This document shows positions 47,201 through 60,562 of a stretch of DNA of 64,000 nt, piece by piece. Below the pieces are notes generated by a model that did no database searches, was not told the origin of the DNA, and saw nothing but the letters and a program-made list of their open reading frames with translations. The translations under genes were made by a program, and so were the position numbers. Positions within the stretch are counted from its first letter, which is position 1. Each line of letters opens with the position of its first letter. Source of the DNA: Penelope pileata (taxonomy: Eukaryota; Chordata; Aves; Galliformes; Cracidae); contig WBMW01000146.1 in NCBI GenBank assembly GCA_013396635.1, forward strand, positions 1 through 64,000, written 5' to 3'.

Positions 47201-50200
47201 CTTTTTTTTTGAGTCTGAACAGTCCTGTCTCTACTCCCACCAAATTCCTGCTTCCTGTGGTTATGAAAGAAAACAAGCTCAGAGTACATGAATGGAAGCA
47301 AATAATGTAAACAGGAATTCTCATGCTAATAGTACCAATGTTTGCTATACTTAGAAGTGGAAGTCGAGTCAGTGGCTGGTGAAGCCAATCTCCTGCAACC
47401 AAGAGGGAAGCAGAAGAATAATCAACAGGCAGGTCACTCAGTCTGCAGAGGAAACCTGAGGTGCAGCTCCACAATAAGTTGAGTCCACAACAATATCGGT
47501 TCAAAAGTTCCCCCTCTGCCTGACCTTGGCCGTTTGGGAAGAGGAAAGAGTGTTTTAAAAACAGCAAGTCCAATAATCTGATTTGTATTTTGACCCAGCA
47601 GAAATGTGTACTGATACCACGCAGGAAATGATAGGGGAAACAAGTCTGGGCACAGAAAGATTTCCATGGTGGAGCAGCACAGGCTGAGTTTGCTGCCAAA
47701 GCTTTTTGTACAAGGAGTGAGAAAGGGGAGACAGGTTAGCATGTTCTTTGATTTCATTTATCATCCTTAGTGATAGCTGGTGGAATCTGAGTTCCTGGAC
47801 AGCCTCATCTCTGGTTGGATGAACTAATTTTTCCCTGATGAAACAGCTCCAGTGTCATCTCTGGTTGTGCCGTTCAAAGTTAGGCAAGAGCCATCTGCCA
47901 AGCTCAGCTTTGCCATGAGTTGCTTTGGGACTTGTGGAAAGACATGGATTTTCATCTTACTTTAGGGGAAGTAGCCACAATAACCACGTAGCTCAAGTTT
48001 TTCTTATTATCATTGGTTAGTAATAAATCTGCAGATTTTTATTGTTGTTGTGCGCTGTTTCTTGGCGGCTTTGTTGACCTCACTGAGTAAAGCCCAGTGT
48101 TGACAGCCACCTTCATCGAGTACAGATCCTTAGTGCCGGTGAGGATAACAACATTCAGCAACACTGACATCTTGTGGCTGATGAGAAATGACTCAGATCC
48201 AGACCCGACACCAACGTATCTTCATCCATAGTGCATTCCTAAAATACGGTGGTGCTTAGAGGGATGAGCATCAGGAGCCCAGGAACCCAGAGGTTAAAAG
48301 GCAGGCAGTACATCAAGGTGCTGCTTTATTAGTTGACTGAGCTGTGTGTGTGGATAATCCAGCTGCATGCTAATCCTTTTGGCTAATCTGCTGCATGTGA
48401 ATGATTCCCTCCAGAGGATGAGGATAGAGCGTGGGATGTTTCACATGACAAGCAGAAGCTGAGGCTCCCCATAGCTGATCTTTGTGTTTTCTGCTTCTGT
48501 TGGGAAACAGGAAGAGAAAATACCCGTGGAAAAGGCCCCAGGAGGAGTCTAATTACCTTTTATTGCTACCAGAAATAAGAGAGCAAACCAAGGCTATGAG
48601 TCTCTTCCTTGCAGCTAGAGGACTTTTTTGGGAAAAGGTGTGGTAGGGAGATTGTATGGGAAGATTTCTAGGAGCAAATCCTTGTTGACTGGAAATATGC
48701 AGGCTCTTCTGCATGCTAGAGCCACTGAAGATTAAATACATCATATATAAAATGGCTTTAACACCTTAAGGGTGTGTAGGATGAGAATAATCCAGTTGGA
48801 CTCCTATAGATGGCTGAGAGGACAGATTTCAGGTCTGAAGATAGATGTCTATGACTCGGCAGCATGTGATGGTCAGCCTTGGACTTTTCAGTTTCTAGCA
48901 GTTTCTTGGATAGCTTCCTTGTTTACACATGCTTTTGTTGCTAATGAACATCTGTATGCACTTCATCATCTGAACCCAATAACAAAATGATTACTGCACA
49001 TGAATGTTGTGCAATTGCCTTCTGCAAATTTTTGGAGAACTTTCATGCTTCCTTGAAGCTGCAGGAGGTGGGGTGGCAAGGAGCAACTGTATGCTCTGCT
49101 GACAGCCTGTCCTCCTTGAAATCAAAGCAGCTGTCTGATTTGGAGCCTATATTGTGTAAAATCCTTTTGAAGGGGTGTAGGAGGCCACACCTTGCTGATG
49201 GTTGGATTTCCGATTAAGAAAATCTTGATAGCTGGCTTTTGATTTTAAAAATCCAAAAAACTCCCTGAAGCTGGTTCAGACTTAGGGTCACATGTGCTAA
49301 TTGTCTTGGGAGATGAGGACTAACATTCTTTTCATATTCCTGGAATGAGTTCACTTCTTTTTATTTTTTCCTTCTTTCTCTTGTTTAGAACTGATTTTAG
49401 TAACTTAAGCTGTTGAGAATGTGAAAACAGACAATAATAAAAATGAATTCTGCAATTTTTACTGTGCTTTGGCGCTTTCTGAATCAGTGCATTAAGTCAC
49501 CTGAAAGCACTGACATGCACAAATGCTATAATTTAGTATGTTACATAAAATTCTGATTTAAATTGGTTGAAGCCGTATTTTGGAGAAAAACACCCTTTTA
49601 TCTGCTCTGTTGACTTCACTTAATAATACAAAAGATTATTCTTACTTGATAGGAGCAATCTGGAGTGAAATCCATTATTTGATATAATTTAAAAGTTGGT
49701 ACTGTAGAGCTTGCAAGAGGCATTCATTCATACTGATGTTTTTCTCTAAAACACATCTTGTTTTATTGTCTAACTATATTAAAATCTATCACACTGAATC
49801 ACAGATGTTTGTTTCAAAGAATGAAAAGTGCTCAATTCAGCAGAAACGAGCGGCAGCATGCTGAGTTAGCACCTTTCAAAATGCCAACCAACTTGGTGTG
49901 AATTTTGTTTATTTAGCTTCTGAAATGTATTATGCTGACTTCTAGAAGAGTAAATATCTCTAATTTGTTCCCTCTCATTTCTTCACCAGAACTTTCTTAT
50001 GCTTTTTTCGATATGCAAGTTTTTCATAGATCATTGACAGAAATGAAAGATATGCCAGTATGTAGCACATTTTTTGCATAAAGTAACATATTTATTTTCT
50101 ACTTTAACATTTAGAAACAACATTTTCCCCTAAACCAGTAAAGATATAGCTTTTTTAACATCCCACACCAGAAGCTAAGCCTATAAAATTCGTATGCCTT

Positions 50201-53200
50201 TTTGTGAACTCAAATAGGGAAGAGCACAAGCAAGTGATTTCAAGCTTATGACCCTGAATTTGACATTAGCATTTGAAAAAAGGGCATCAAACATTAAGAA
50301 TGAAAGGAGCACTTCAGTCCTCTCATAACTCACGTGCAATGAATATGAATAGGTGCATTGTTCTGAGAACTGTAAGCATGGGAAAACTGGGATTAGTTTT
50401 GAAAACAGTAGTATGCCCTGATTTGATCTTTAACAGTTACACTGGACTCAGTTGAAGCTTGGTGAAACAGCTGAAGGCACAGACATAAGATGCTTTTGTT
50501 AAATTGCAGGGATTTCTGAGGTAGACTACTTTTCTTATCATCATGGAAGGTGAAGCAGAGAGATCCCTTAGCGTTTCAGAAATATTCAGCTGTTAGCTCA
50601 ACCATGTGATTGTCAACAAGTCAACAACGTTTTTCCATTGCCCAACAGCCCTACATAATTCATCCCCTGTTGGAGTAACACTGGTGACAAGACTGAATTG
50701 CTGTTAGCTTTGACCCCTGTTCCTGTATTCAGCCTGCTACCATTTTTATCTCCCACTTTTTTTTTTTTTATAACATATGGTCTTTCATCTGTAGGGCTAG
50801 AAAGCCAGATGTCTACAGCTCTTTTGGTCAATACAATCAGTTATGCTGCCAATCATAAGACCTTTTAACACTGCTACAGAGAATAACTGAGAGTTTGTTG
50901 TCATATTCCTATTCTAAACCTATTTACCAGACTTGTAATGATGCTCTAAAACAATATCTGTACATTGCCTAGTCATACGCAAACTGCTGTATTTTATTTG
51001 TTAAGTAATGGACAAGCAATGAAGCAACTGTTGGAACATTGCATTGGGTTTTTTCTCTGCAGCTGAATGACAGAATTTGCCAGGTCATTTAATCAATTTC
51101 ATACCGATTTAAACTTGATAAAATCAATCATATTATCTCATAGATTTGGTAGATGGAAAAATATTGTTATCTACATTGTAATGCTATACTTCAGTCATTT
51201 TTGAGTTAAAAAGATCCTTTCCAGTGTCCACAATTTAATAACCCAAAACCTGCTGAATTTTGCATGCCAGACTATTAAAACTATAATTCTGAAATGTCCA
51301 AATTATAAACTAGGAGGTTTTATAGAATAATTATTCAAAATACAGATCTGAATGGTCAGTTGTCCTCTTCTCAAAAGTGAGTTATAATAATCTGATCAAT
51401 AGCTTGATAAGAAGGAAGAAATCCATACAATGTTTAGAGCTGTTAATTTTTTTTAATAAAATAGCTACCTTCTATATTATGCAGGCAATTCATGCTTTGA
51501 GAAATTAAAAGTTTCATTTTCTACCTATAGTGTAAGCCAAAAATAATGTAGATCTTATTTACATATTTATATCTTATGATATAAAAAATGGACCATATCC
51601 AGTCTTTTTGTCTTTTTTAAAAAAACCCAAACTCTGGAGCTCTTCATTTGAAAAGTTTCCTTTTATATACAGGGAATTTTTCCCAATTTGAAAGTTAAAT
51701 CACAAATATTAAAAATAGTAAGCGTGAAGGTAAAGACATGAGGGTCGGGACCTACTGACAAAAAGGGGTCAAAGCATCAGGGAAGTATGTACATGTCTAA
51801 CATTGAAGTGTGAGAGTGTACTCTTAGGCATCCAGCCTCCTTGCCTGTAGAGAGGAAAAGTCATGTTCAGATATTCCAGTTTCCTTTACAGAGGGAATCT
51901 GTGGGGGTTTTGGTGCCCCAGGATGACCCCAGCAGAAGCTGACAAGTCAAACTGAGACTTCAGAACAAATTCTGAGGGAAAGGTCACATCTTGAATCCTG
52001 CCTCTCCAGATGCCTTGCTTAGGGCTGCAGTGAAGTTGTCTTCATCCATTCTCCAGGACCTGATGACAGATTGTAGTCTGAGATTCTTGGATATTTCTGT
52101 TCTTTTGTGATTGATGCCTGCCCTGTGTGCATGCTTTTTATAGGATGCCCATCTCGAGAATAGCTTTAGTTCTTCAGAAGACGAATTGACATTCAAAGGC
52201 CAGAGCATAACACTTAGCTTAAAACATCTCTGTTCAGAATTAGAAACTTAGCTTTTCTAATATTATGCAATAGCTTGGGGTTAAGAGAACTTGCCTGGGA
52301 AATGGGACACCAAAGTCCAATTCCTCCTTCATCCTCTGGGTTTCCAGGACTGACCTCTTACCCTCTCTGAGAGCAACTAACTACCTGGCTGATCTCAGAG
52401 GTGGGGTCTTCACTAACCTGCCTTTTCTCTTTTCCTCTTCCCCTGTCCAGCTGAAGCAGCGTCATTCTGAAGAATAAAATTTAGTGACAAGAGGAATCTG
52501 TGGTCTTTCATTACACTGATCAGGGCTTACACCTGGGTGAGGTTTCCTCTGCTGCGCTGTATTAACCTTCCTTCTGCAAATCGTCAGTTGTCTTGTGGTG
52601 AGTGCTTTGTTTTCAAGAGCAATTTATCAGTTGAGTCAGAGAGGAGAGGTCTGCAGGTGAAACCCACAGAACAACATGCTTTTTTTTTTCTTTGGCTGGC
52701 CCATGAGCTACAGCTTATGTGAAGATCTGTACAATTGACCCCATATGACTGTGCCAGTGAAATTTTTTCTAGTAGTATATTTCGTTTCTGAAATTACAAT
52801 ACAAATTTCAAGTTTCTTTTAGTGTTTTCTGATGCAATTAGAATTTTCCTAGGGTTCTGGACTCCTGGTTATTAAAATAGTCTCACAAACTAATAAAATA
52901 TGCTCAAGACTTGTATGTTGAGTACAACCTCAAGGCATCAATGGAATGGCATCTTTCAGGGGGCAGATGAATGTGAGTTTCCAAGTCACATATCAGAGCT
53001 GGGTGCACTTTTAATTTTCAATTTGTTACTTGACTTCAGTTTGGACTGCGTACATTCTGTATTGCCTCCTGCATGCTTCATTAAGACCATATCAGGGCCA
53101 CACTCAAGAATGATGCCACACTTCATAAATTGGCTATGCAAATTTTAAGTACATGAACGTCGAATCACTCCACAAAAGATATACCAGGCTAATACTCAAA

Positions 53201-54519
53201 GGCATTGCTTTTCGTAATGTCCAGCAGCTTAAAATAATTTTACTAATTCCAGCATTTAAATGTTTCACTAGCCAAATAAAACTAGGAAAATATCTGTGAG
53301 GTGAGAACACCTCTGTTGTTTGGCTCACTTAGTGCAAATATTCAAACACATGGCTTGGTTTGCCTCCAGCTGTGCAGAGAAGCCCCATTGTGGAGGATGG
53401 GACTATACCTATGTAGAATTTCATGTTAATAGATTTTGGTGAGCTGAACCAGGAGCAGAGAATATTTCAAAATATTTCAGAATTTCAAAAAAGGTTTCAC
53501 TTCTGTATTGAGGATGGCAATGCCCACCTAAAGTTACCATCTGAGTCTTGATTCACAGAAGAATTTATACCACCGAATGTCTAATCTCTTCCACTCTTAA
53601 AAACCCGTTTTGTTGACACTTGATAATTCTGCAGTACCTAACTTTCATACAGCAAATTTCATGGACTTCTAAATGTTTGCATGTGGCCATGCACAGAAGA
53701 ATTTCCTTCATCTACGAAGGCAGCAATGTAATGAGAAGTGCTTATCTTAAACCAGGACTTCCTCCATCTCAGACAAGTCCCCTAACCCACCTACCTATTG
53801 AGTAAGAATGAGAAATGGCACAGTCCCTCCAGGTTAACTTTGTGCAAAGCCCAGTGTGGCACAGACAGCGGCAGGGTGCTACCACTTGTGGCCCTGAAGT
53901 CAAGTTAAGGGGTTGCCTACTTTCCAGATCTTTTGGTTGCAAGCTCAGTGCTGAGTTGTTTGGTTTTTTTTCTTTCTTAAATTTTAACACTTAAATCCAT
54001 CATGTGCTCAGGAAGAAAAATTTAAACAAATTTATAAGTCCTCGAAAGGACTCTGAGTGTTGCAAATCACAGCATAGATCCCTTTGTGGCTCCACACAGT
54101 CTGCTAGTGCCATTCCATGTAATATTTTTGACAGTATTGTTATTATTTGTAAGTCTGGATGGCATATGATGACTCTCTGTGGTTAGCAAAGAAATGTTTC
54201 TCTTGAGTATCTGTCAACTCCCTTTAATTTTGGGTTACCATCCTTCAGGATCATTTTATCTGCTGTGGCTGTCTGGGGATCTTCCTTTCAAGCTGGCAGA
54301 AACAAGAAGCTGCATATAAAACCATTGTTCACTACCTGCTTTTCCATTTTTCTAGAAAGTCTTAATTATGTTTCCTCTGTCCTGCTGCTGAGGGGTCGTT
54401 GTATTCTTGGGAATTTATAGGTATGGTAGACATACACATAGCATTGTTCTTGGTGTACAAATATGGCATTTATGGTGAGTGAGGCGGTACTGATTACAAA
54501 GTGAACTCTTCTTGGAGGT
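44245..54519. other. Long AT-rich, repeat-poor non-coding stretch
   Basis: Ten kilobases with no gene and no interspersed repeat I can name. 46560-46700 is a small CpG-rich patch (listed). 49450-51720 is strongly AT-rich with many TAATTA/ATTA motifs and almost no CpG, the texture of gene-desert conserved non-coding DNA or just AT-rich isochore. Open frames up to 168 codons (minus, 47193-47699) overlap each other in different frames and show no domain. Confidence 0.5.
46560..46700. other. Small CpG-rich patch
   Basis: About ten CpG dinucleotides fall within 140 bases (for example GCGCG, GCGGCGGCCGGG, GGCACGCC, GACGGCGCC), in a window that is otherwise CpG-poor. It is too short for a standard CpG island. 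It could be an orphan island core, a promoter of an unannotated transcript, or a GC-rich relic. Confidence 0.35.
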
Positions 54520-54754
54520 CTGAGACAGTGAACATAATTCAAATGGTAAATTCAGATTAGATACGAGGAAAAGACTTTGTCTTGAGTTTAATTACTCTGC
54601 ATTTGGGACCAGTTGGGTTTTGGGTACACTGTGTGTGGAGATATGCAAAACTCAACAAGTCCTTCTGTAGGCTGATCTATCTGGACATGCTCAGAACTGT
54701 TGGCTGGGCTAAATGACCTCCAGGGTTTCTTTGAACCAGCAAAATTCTGTGATA
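54520..54754 (+). mobile_element. Old CR1 LINE fragment (plus strand)
   Basis: This follows the sense CR1 order. GGTAAATTCAGATTAGATAC, then GAGGAAAAGACTTTGT, is the GRFRLDIRKNFF segment. GTGGAGATATGCAAAACTCAAC follows. Then come GGCTGATCTATCTGGACATG and GGGCTAAATGACCTCCAGGG, and a terminal AAAATTCTGTGATAG. Divergence is high and no frame survives, so it is an old copy. Confidence 0.75.
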
Positions 54755-54892
54755 GAAAGAAAAAAAATCTTTATTAGTTTGATATTTATGAAGTACGGGG
54801 TCACAATGTATAGAAAATTGTCTATCCTTCATGCTAGAAAAAAAGCAAAGCCTTGAGTGTGTGAAGGGGACTAGAGGTGTACTGAGACAGTC

Positions 54893-54985
54893 ATTTGCTG
54901 AGGTCCTACAGAAACCCAGTGATAGAACAAGAAAAATAATTATCTTGATCTCATTCTTTCCACTCTCTCTGTTCTGACCATGGTG
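54893..54985 (-). mobile_element. Possible MIR/tRNA-SINE relic (minus strand)
   Basis: TTTGCTGAGGTCCTACAGAA, then ACCCAGTGATAGAACAAG, then CTTGATCTCATTCTTTCCAC, resembles the reversed core and tRNA part of MIR-type SINEs (TTGCCCAAGGTCACACAG, then AGTGGCAGAGCC, then a CTGACTCC..CTCTAACCACT stretch). Divergence is high, so the family name is provisional. Confidence 0.35.
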
Positions 54986-55429
54986 TACTCAGAGAGCATT
55001 GTTAGGTTACACAGGATGGAAGGATTGCAAAAGTAGGATTAATGTTTTGGTTTCTTCACTTAAAAAAAGATATTTCTGTCTATGACATTTTGGAGCAGTG
55101 AAGGAAAAAGTCATAGAGTAATACCCAGATAGACATCCTTTCACTGTTCCATGAACCTTTTCTGCTGTGGATGCAAAAACCAGTTCTGGGAAATGGGTTC
55201 CCAGTTAGTTGTGTGAACAGCCTGTAAACGGGTATATTTAGGCAGTTCTAGTGTTACAGGATGTAAGAATAAGTTTGTTTGCAAAAGATATTTGAACAAA
55301 GGAACTGCATCTGTATTCTCTCTCAATGGGCCGCGAGTTAAAATATAGTGCAAATACTGAATAACTGATTTCCAAGGAGATTCACAGTAGTTTGCAAAAG
55401 AAGACAAAAAATGACCCCTTTACATATAT

Positions 55430-56030
55430 CATGCATTCTGCTTCTCCCCACCCCCACTGCACCCCACTTTAATAATTAGAAACATGGTTTCATTGGTACA
55501 CTTTACAAAACCATTCTGGGGATTCATGAATTTAAAAGAAAAAAAATAAACTAGATGTGAATAATTCATACTCAAATAGCTCTGGGCCAAGATATTGCTT
55601 CAGTATTTCCAAGTATGCAGGTTTTATTATTCTCTTAAAGTATGAATAAAAACAAGGTTGTTTTATCACACTTGGACTAATCAATGATATGCCCAAAGCA
55701 CAGTTGGCAGTAAATGATCCATTTTAGTTTAAAACACTTTTTAAATCGATGTGTATTGCAAGGGAGTCATAAAAATCTTCAAATTAAAGATTTTTGAGCC
55801 ATAAAACCAAGTAATATATTTAAAGGTTTTTTAAAGCAGAAATGTTTCCAAGTAAATAGGAGATGGGCCAAGCAGTTCCCTCTGAATTACCGTTCATCGG
55901 GCTTTCACACTCTATTAAAGGTAACCTTCATGAAATATTTCTACATTACACTTCATGATGTAATTTGAATGCATTAGAATTAATTTGCCAATAAACTGCA
56001 GGGAAAATATGGAATATGCTATCCCCAAAA
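55430..56030. promoter_or_regulatory. Candidate conserved non-coding element
   Basis: A repeat-free, AT-rich block with high sequence complexity, no long frames, and many ATTA/TAAT homeodomain cores plus TTCATGAAATATTTC-type motifs. It has the texture of deeply conserved vertebrate enhancers, but conservation cannot be judged from one sequence. Confidence 0.2.
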
Positions 56031-57279
56031 GCTTATGAACTCTCTCTGTTTAGATTGGGTAACATTCACAAGGGCTTCCAATGTAAAGTTTGCAGGCAAA
56101 ATTGACTCCTGCGACTACAAGGCTTTATTCAGGAGCATGTTCTTTGCCCTAGGAGGGAAAGCAGTGCTCTCCATGCAGAGCCCTCATGTCTGTGGATCTG
56201 AGTGCTGGGTTCAAGGTGTTCAGTTCTCTGAAAGAATGCAATGCACTGGGAAAGCAGTGAGTGGGAGCTGTATTTTTGATTTAGAGACTTCTTTACGACC
56301 CCCAGACATCTTCCACCACGGCTCTTTCAAGAAGGCATGCTGGTGCTAGTTCACCACTGAGCCCTCTTCCCTGCCTAATGCGTGGCTGACTTTCAGGAGG
56401 AGGTCCAGAGCTGGACAGCAGCTGGATGGATGGACAAGTTTTAGGCAATGTGAGCTCACCCAATGACATCAGAGGGACTGCATGTTTGAAATCAGATTTG
56501 CAAGGCAGTGCCTCTTAGGATGGGGATTTTTGCTTTATCCAGCTTCTACGCAAATACTTAAGGTTGTTTCTAACCTCTGCCATCCATCTTTGGTGCTGAG
56601 GGTCTGACATGACAGCCAGGGAATCACTCTGAATCACAGAGCAGAGCGGCTATTAAATTTTCTCACTTTGCCTCCCACTTTCATTCACGTTGCTGGCAGC
56701 TCTGCTGTCTGCATTTCTAAAAGGCAATAGATGTTCCATGTGTGTTCACGTCAGAAATACTGTATTGAGGTTTGGAGAAGATCCACTTGAGGCGAGACTA
56801 TGCTTCCAGTGTTTATGCCCATTGCCTTTGATTATGGTCAATGAGGGCGAATGGAAACATTGACAAGAAGACACGGCTTGTAGTGAAAAAACTGGCATAT
56901 GATATCTCACAAACTTCATAATTCTAATTTCCTTTTTAAAACATATAAAATACATGAGCTAAGAAGGTCAAGAGCTGAGTTTTTCTAATCCTCAGCATTT
57001 TATGCAAACTAACTGGCAAAAAACCCAGCTCAGCTTGGAATCTCACTCATTCTATGTAGGACCAGAACTGAACGTGTCCAAATACCACGAGACAAAATAC
57101 TGTTTTGTAGAATTTCCATGCATCGGTGGAAATGAAAGTATAGAAAGCCTCAGAACCTGGAGTATTCTCACAAAGGTTCTGATTTGTTTACAGACCCAAG
57201 AGGTTTGCATCACCAGAATGAAGCTGGAAATTTCTCTTTCTACAGTGCTTAAACCAATTTCCATAATATTGGAGGTCTT

Positions 57280-57330
57280 GCAGTCAAACTGTCTCCATCT
57301 CTCATTTGTAAATGGAGATAATGAAGATTC
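57280..57330 (+). mobile_element. Possible MIR core relic (plus strand)
   Basis: GTCTCCATCTCTCATTTGTA, followed by AATGGAGATAATGAAG, closely matches the MIR core segment (CAGTTTCCTCATCTGTAAA, then ATGGGGATAATAATAG). Only about 50 bases are recognisable. MIR-like CORE-SINE relics are known in amniote genomes, including birds, at low density. Confidence 0.4.
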
Positions 57331-57530
57331 AGCAAATCTTTTTGGCACCCTGTTTTCTGTATGTATTTGAGATCCTCTGGTATTCTCAAAGCCATTGCTC
57401 AGCAGGATCCTAGATTTGGTCAGGACCAAAGTGTTCTGGGATGAGCTCACCAAACCAGAACACATTGACCTGTCTTATGTCTTTCTGGGGGCTCCATACT
57501 TTCCCAGCTTCCCTGGAAACCTGGATTATG

Positions 57531-57580
57531 CTGCTTGCCCAAGGTCCCAGAGGAGCTGGTGGTAGAATAGGCATCTGAAA
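57531..57580 (-). mobile_element. Possible MIR relic (minus strand)
   Basis: GCTTGCCCAAGGTCCCAGAG, then GAGCTGGTGGTAGAATAGG, resembles the reversed MIR segment CTTGCCCAAGGTCACACAGC, then TAGTAAGTGGCAGAGC. It is very short, so this is a weak call. Confidence 0.3.
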
Positions 57581-60299
57581 CACAGAGGAAATTAGAATTT
57601 GCTACCTCAGGAAGAAGGAAAGTTGAGAATAGCTAAAATTCAAGTGATGAGGTGAGAGATGTGAGTCAGTCTGCTGTTTCCTGGGCTGGCTTTGTGTGCA
57701 ACATCTGTCATTTCACCAATAGGTTTAAGAAGTTGGAGGGACAAATTTTACTCCATCTGAAGGCAAAAAGAGAAGTTGAGACGTGTTGGCTTCAGCATTT
57801 GGGGGTGTTGTAATGGGCCACAGAGAGCGGCTAGTGGAAAACATCAAGGAATCAGCTGGTGTGCCTCCTGGCCCATCTCGCCTTGATTTCTTTTCAAGTC
57901 TCTTCTCCTATCACATCCTCAACCCTAGCTGAAGACTTTCTGATATTCATGACTGCTGTCCCCTCATCTAGAGGATTCTGTTGGGTATGAGAAAGTCTGG
58001 CAGGAGGCCTGTAATATTTTGAATGTATGTTTAAAAAGAAACAGAGCTGTGCAGGTCATGATCTGAGATCTCAGTAGAGAGCTGGGGCTGATTCTCTTAT
58101 CCGTTCTCTTGTTCCTCTGGCAGAAGAATCTTGGCACTATCTTGAAGGAGCATATTACGTTTCCAGTGGAAGGAAATAATTCCAGTCATTCTCGAGTAAT
58201 CCCTCTGTCCACTACTGCATTAATACAACAGGTCCTTAAAAAGACACCCATTGAACTCTCTTTGGCTAAAATGTGATCACTGAAGAAAGAGGCAGGAAAT
58301 TAGAGATTTTTTTTCTTTGAATTTCAGGAGAAGCTATCTCCTCACACTCACTGCCAGAAGTCCTGAAAAAAGTTACAAATTCATAAATAGCATTTATTCC
58401 TATTGAAAAATTTGCAGAAATATTTGGCAGTGAAGAAAGACCAGTTGTAGATTCTTTGCAGTAAAAAGTTTAAAATGGAAAGTCTGACACATTCTTAAGC
58501 TATAATAACACAAATGGGATCACTATAATTTTCAGTTCTGATTATAGGTTATAAAATCACTGCCAAATACCCGTATATTCATGAGCCTGCAGAAAACAAT
58601 CTGCAAAATGAAATATGGAGAACTGCTGAAGGAAAGTACAGGCAGCTGTAAATATAGGAGATATAATGATAAAGCCAAACCTAAAATCAAGATGCTGTTG
58701 ATAACTAGTCACAGAAATTTCTCTCATACCCTATCAAATTGAATTTAATCACCAACAATTTCCATTATCTAAGAATACAGTGATTTATTTACACACATCC
58801 TAAGACAAAAAGCTTTTCTAAGACGTGATTAATTTTGAAAGCATATGTAAAGTACTGAACAGGAAAGAAATTATAGGGATGTTATATCCTAACTGAATAA
58901 TGTAAACCATGGAAATTCAGACTCAAGGTTACATCAAGGAGAAGGAACCGAATTTGAAAAACTGTGCGTGTAAATGTTCATTAGTTTTGGTCACATGATA
59001 ATTAAGAATTTTCTTATTGGAACAGATTTTATTGACAGTGCTGTTCAAAATACTAGGATTAAATACATCAAAAGGGAAACTAAGGAAAACTGGTAATGTA
59101 CTATGACTGTTAGAACTAATATAAACATATCTGTACCTTCGTACTGAAATAGCTGACTGTGAGACTGCAAGGTACATGGACAATGGACCTCTTCCCGTTG
59201 GATTTCGTGCTCCTTTCTAACCAGGTGTAGCTGGTGTTTGCAGGAGGTTCACTGAGACAAAAATAACAGCGCAGAGCTATTCCACGAGTAGAAAGTGTAG
59301 TCATTGACACAAATTTCTGGTGTCACTAATAAATTGAGGCAAAACTTCCCCTATGTAATAAGACATAAGAAAATGTAAGCAGAGGAGAAATTTCCAATGT
59401 GAATTAACAGAAATTAAGAGATAGAAATGCAATAACTGTATTAATTAGAGCAAAACTTGTTCTGGATTGCAATCATCCATAACATGATCTTGATTGCTCT
59501 AGTTTCCACAAAACTGACATGTGCATTTCTTATTTTCCTCCTGGTAGTCCGCACTTTCATTTCAGTTTGTAATGGCTTTGCAATGAGCACCCTTAACAAG
59601 TGATAGCTGCAGGAGTGTTGGCTTAGAAGCGACATTCATAGCCTTTAAGACATTGTAACTTCTCTGCTTAAGAAACGTAGCAGGTCAGGACCTACTAGCT
59701 GAGGAACTACGCAGCTGAGTTATTGCCTACTATCAGTGGGCTTCCTAATTTAATTAGGATAAAATACAGAATGTAAAATGGTGTGAGGCCTATATGAGGT
59801 ATGGTCAGCTGTTTCTGCCTATGCGATAGCTTTGTTGAGGGTTGTATAACAGAGATGAAATTAAGGGCTCTGTGGGGATAATTTTCCACATGTAGGTCTG
59901 TTTTTCAGTGATGCTAATTCCCCTTCCTGAATGTCCCTTTCCACCCTTTCCTCCCACCACTTCTACAGTTATCATTTCTTCTTCCTGCTTGACTGACTGT
60001 GACTGCTAATGGCTTGTAAATGCTGTTTGTAGAAATGCTACACCTTTAATTTCATAAGCAAAATATGAAGTTTAATAGCTGTAATTAATACAGTGCTGCA
60101 AGCCCAGGTAGGGCTCTTCAGCTGAAAGTTTTAGAAGTTTCCAAATAAATAGTGAAGCCAACCTTAAAATATTGTGTCTGATGGGTAAATGTAATCTTAC
60201 CGTTTCATGGGATTAAATAGAAGTACCAAGAAATAAACCTCAGGATTCTGAATTTGGGCACTTGAAAGGTTATATTGGCATCTTACTAGGTGTGCTCCC

Positions 60300-60315
60300 T
60301 TTTTTTTTTTTTTTT
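60300..60315. repeat. Poly-T run (16 T)
   Basis: Sixteen consecutive thymines, a simple repeat about 170 bases upstream of a MIR-like relic. No element body abuts it. Confidence 0.8.
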
Positions 60316-60481
60316 GGAAGTGGAAACAGGTTTGTGGCTCCAACACACTTCATTAAAAAGATCTTCTGATTTTCATTGGAAGGTGAGGGTGCCCACCAGC
60401 TGCTAGCATAAAAGCGTCTTATTTGGTTTACTAAATGTGGGTGTTGCTGTTTAATATCAGATTTTCAAATAGTCTTGAAAG

Positions 60482-60562
60482 GAATTGCCCAAGGTCATGC
60501 AACACCTTTGGGAAAGACCTCAAGCCTTTTCACTCCAAACTGCAGCCTTGTAATGCAATGAT
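60482..60562 (-). mobile_element. Possible MIR/tRNA-SINE relic (minus strand)
   Basis: GAATTGCCCAAGGTCATGCA, later TTCACTCCAAACTGCAGCCT, then TGTAATGCAATGATC, follows the reversed MIR layout (TTGCCCAAGGTCACACAG, then TGACTCCAAAGCCCATGCT, then CTTAACCACTATGCT) over about 80 bases. This is the best of the MIR-like matches because both halves occur at about the expected spacing. Confidence 0.45.
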
